A DNA stretch of 64,000 bases from Jiella avicenniae (GTDB taxonomy: Bacteria; Pseudomonadota; Alphaproteobacteria; Rhizobiales; Rhizobiaceae): positions 62,001 through 126,000 of the forward strand of contig NZ_JAJUWU010000018.1 in NCBI RefSeq assembly GCF_021390325.1, in the 5' to 3' direction. Numbering within the stretch: the stretch's first letter is position 1; each line of letters starts with the position of its first letter. The notes under the pieces were generated by a model, which saw only the letters and a list, made by a program, of their open reading frames with translations, made no database searches and was not told the origin of the DNA. The translations under genes and the position numbers were made by a program. This document shows positions 63,362 through 64,000 of the stretch, in pieces.

Positions 63362-64000
63362 TCAGGCCTCGTAGCCGAACGGATCGTCGACGCTATGGCT
63401 CGGCGTCGTGAACCAGCGGACCCCGTCTTCGGCCATGTAGGCGCAGTCCTCGAGACGGATGCCGAACTCCCCGTAGATGCAGATCATCGGCTCGATCGAG
63501 AAGCACATTCCGACTTCCAGCGGCCGCTTGTTGTTCTTGACGATGTAGCTCTCTTCGTGGACCTCGATCCCGATGCCGTGGCCGGTGCGGTGCGGCAGGC
63601 CGGGGGTCTTGTAGTCCTTCTCGAAGCCGGGAGCGGCCTCGATCAGGCCGCGAGCGCCGGCATCCACCGCCTCGCAGGGCGCGCCCAACCGGGCAGCGGC
63701 GAAGCCCGCGAGCTGCGCGGCCTTCTCCAGCTCCCAGACTTCGCGCTGGCGCGGGTTCGCATTGCCGAAGACGTAGGTCCGGGTCATGTCGGACCGGTAG
63801 TCGCCGAGGAAGCAACCGATATCCAGGAGAACCATGTCGCCGTCCTGCAGGGACTGCGGATAGTCGACGCCGTGCGGATAGGCCGTGGCCTCGCCGAACA
63901 GGACGATCGGTCGGCCCGCCTGCGGCGCCTTGCCGCCGAGCCGGCGGAAGGCTTCGAGAATGAACTCCTCGACCTCCACCGTGCCGATCCCCTCGCGCAT
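63362..64000 (-). CDS. M24-family metallopeptidase (Xaa-Pro peptidase-like), partial
   Basis: The C-terminal 212 residues are inside the window; the N-terminal part lies beyond the right edge (the ATG at 64000 is probably internal). The pita-bread fold metal ligands are visible: the two Asp in LLDIGCFLGDYRSDMTRT, His in LPHRTGHGIGIEVHE, Glu in SIEPMICI and Glu in RLEDCAYM. The family includes prolidase, aminopeptidase P and creatinase. Beside a hydroxyproline operon, an Xaa-Pro/Xaa-Hyp dipeptidase role is attractive but inferred. Same strand as the operon, 185 bp upstream of the regulator. Confidence 0.85.
   Translation of the reverse strand: MREGIGTVEVEEFILEAFRRLGGKAPQAGRPIVLFGEATAYPHGVDYPQSLQDGDMVLLDIGCFLGDYRSDMTRTYVFGNANPRQREVWELEKAAQLAGFAAARLGAPCEAVDAGARGLIEAAPGFEKDYKTPGLPHRTGHGIGIEVHEESYIVKNNKRPLEVGMCFSIEPMICIYGEFGIRLEDCAYMAEDGVRWFTTPSHSVDDPFGYEA

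Overview
The window is a GC-rich bacterial chromosome segment. Its gene content fits an alphaproteobacterium of the order Hyphomicrobiales (Rhizobiales): the prfA-ptsP-lysC-ubiG block, a ChvE/GguAB-type sugar transporter, a Smo-type polyol transporter, ureD-ureA, and a circularly permuted ATP-grasp/alpha-E/Anbu locus. A family such as Aurantimonadaceae is possible but is only inference. I see no tRNA, rRNA, CRISPR array, insertion sequence or prophage.

Layout. 1-5.1 kb: housekeeping genes prfA (partial), ptsP, lysC and ubiG. 5.4-6.8 kb: an unknown small protein and a TauE/SafE exporter. 6.9-12.9 kb: a complete RbsABC-type sugar ABC importer facing a divergent SMP-30 lactonase. 13.0-18.8 kb: a BrnT/BrnA toxin-antitoxin pair, ferredoxin-NADP reductase and cobalamin-dependent methionine synthase. 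18.9-22.5 kb: DUF1810, a MarR-GNAT fusion, ureA and ureD without the rest of the urease genes, and a J-domain-like protein. 22.6-23.5 kb: a D-amino-acid aminotransferase.

23.5-30.9 kb is one co-directional operon: a GntR/FCD regulator, ChvE-like binding protein, GguA-like ATPase, GguB-like permease, Gfo/Idh/MocA sugar dehydrogenase, DgoK and DgoA. This is a galactose/arabinose importer plus most of the De Ley-Doudoroff galactonate route; the dehydratase is not here. 31.0-37.0 kb: a TriABC-like efflux pump (two lipoprotein adaptors, one RND pump) with a divergent MarR regulator. 37.0-39.5 kb: a xylose-dehydrogenase-like SDR, TspO, an LprI-like protein and a DUF3429 protein.

39.6-50.7 kb: a polyol region with a pentulose kinase, then SmoC-SmoEFGK and a mannitol-dehydrogenase-family enzyme. 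It is split by an oppositely oriented TPR-GT32 glycosyltransferase gene. 50.9-54.3 kb: ATP-grasp, alpha-E and the Anbu proteasome-like hydrolase, without the transglutaminase usually found with them. A 555-bp gap follows with a possible 29-codon ORF. 54.9-58.9 kb: a Tat-exported L,D-transpeptidase, a gamma-glutamyltransferase-family enzyme and a small secreted protein. 59.1-64.0 kb: a trans-4-hydroxyproline catabolic set (epimerase, D-amino-acid oxidase, deaminase), its GntR regulator and a partial M24 peptidase that could supply hydroxyproline from dipeptides.

The window is dominated by scavenging of sugars, polyols and imino acids, each under a local regulator. Several regulators have a good inverted repeat beside them. 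In all three ABC operons a strong GC hairpin separates the binding-protein gene from the next gene.
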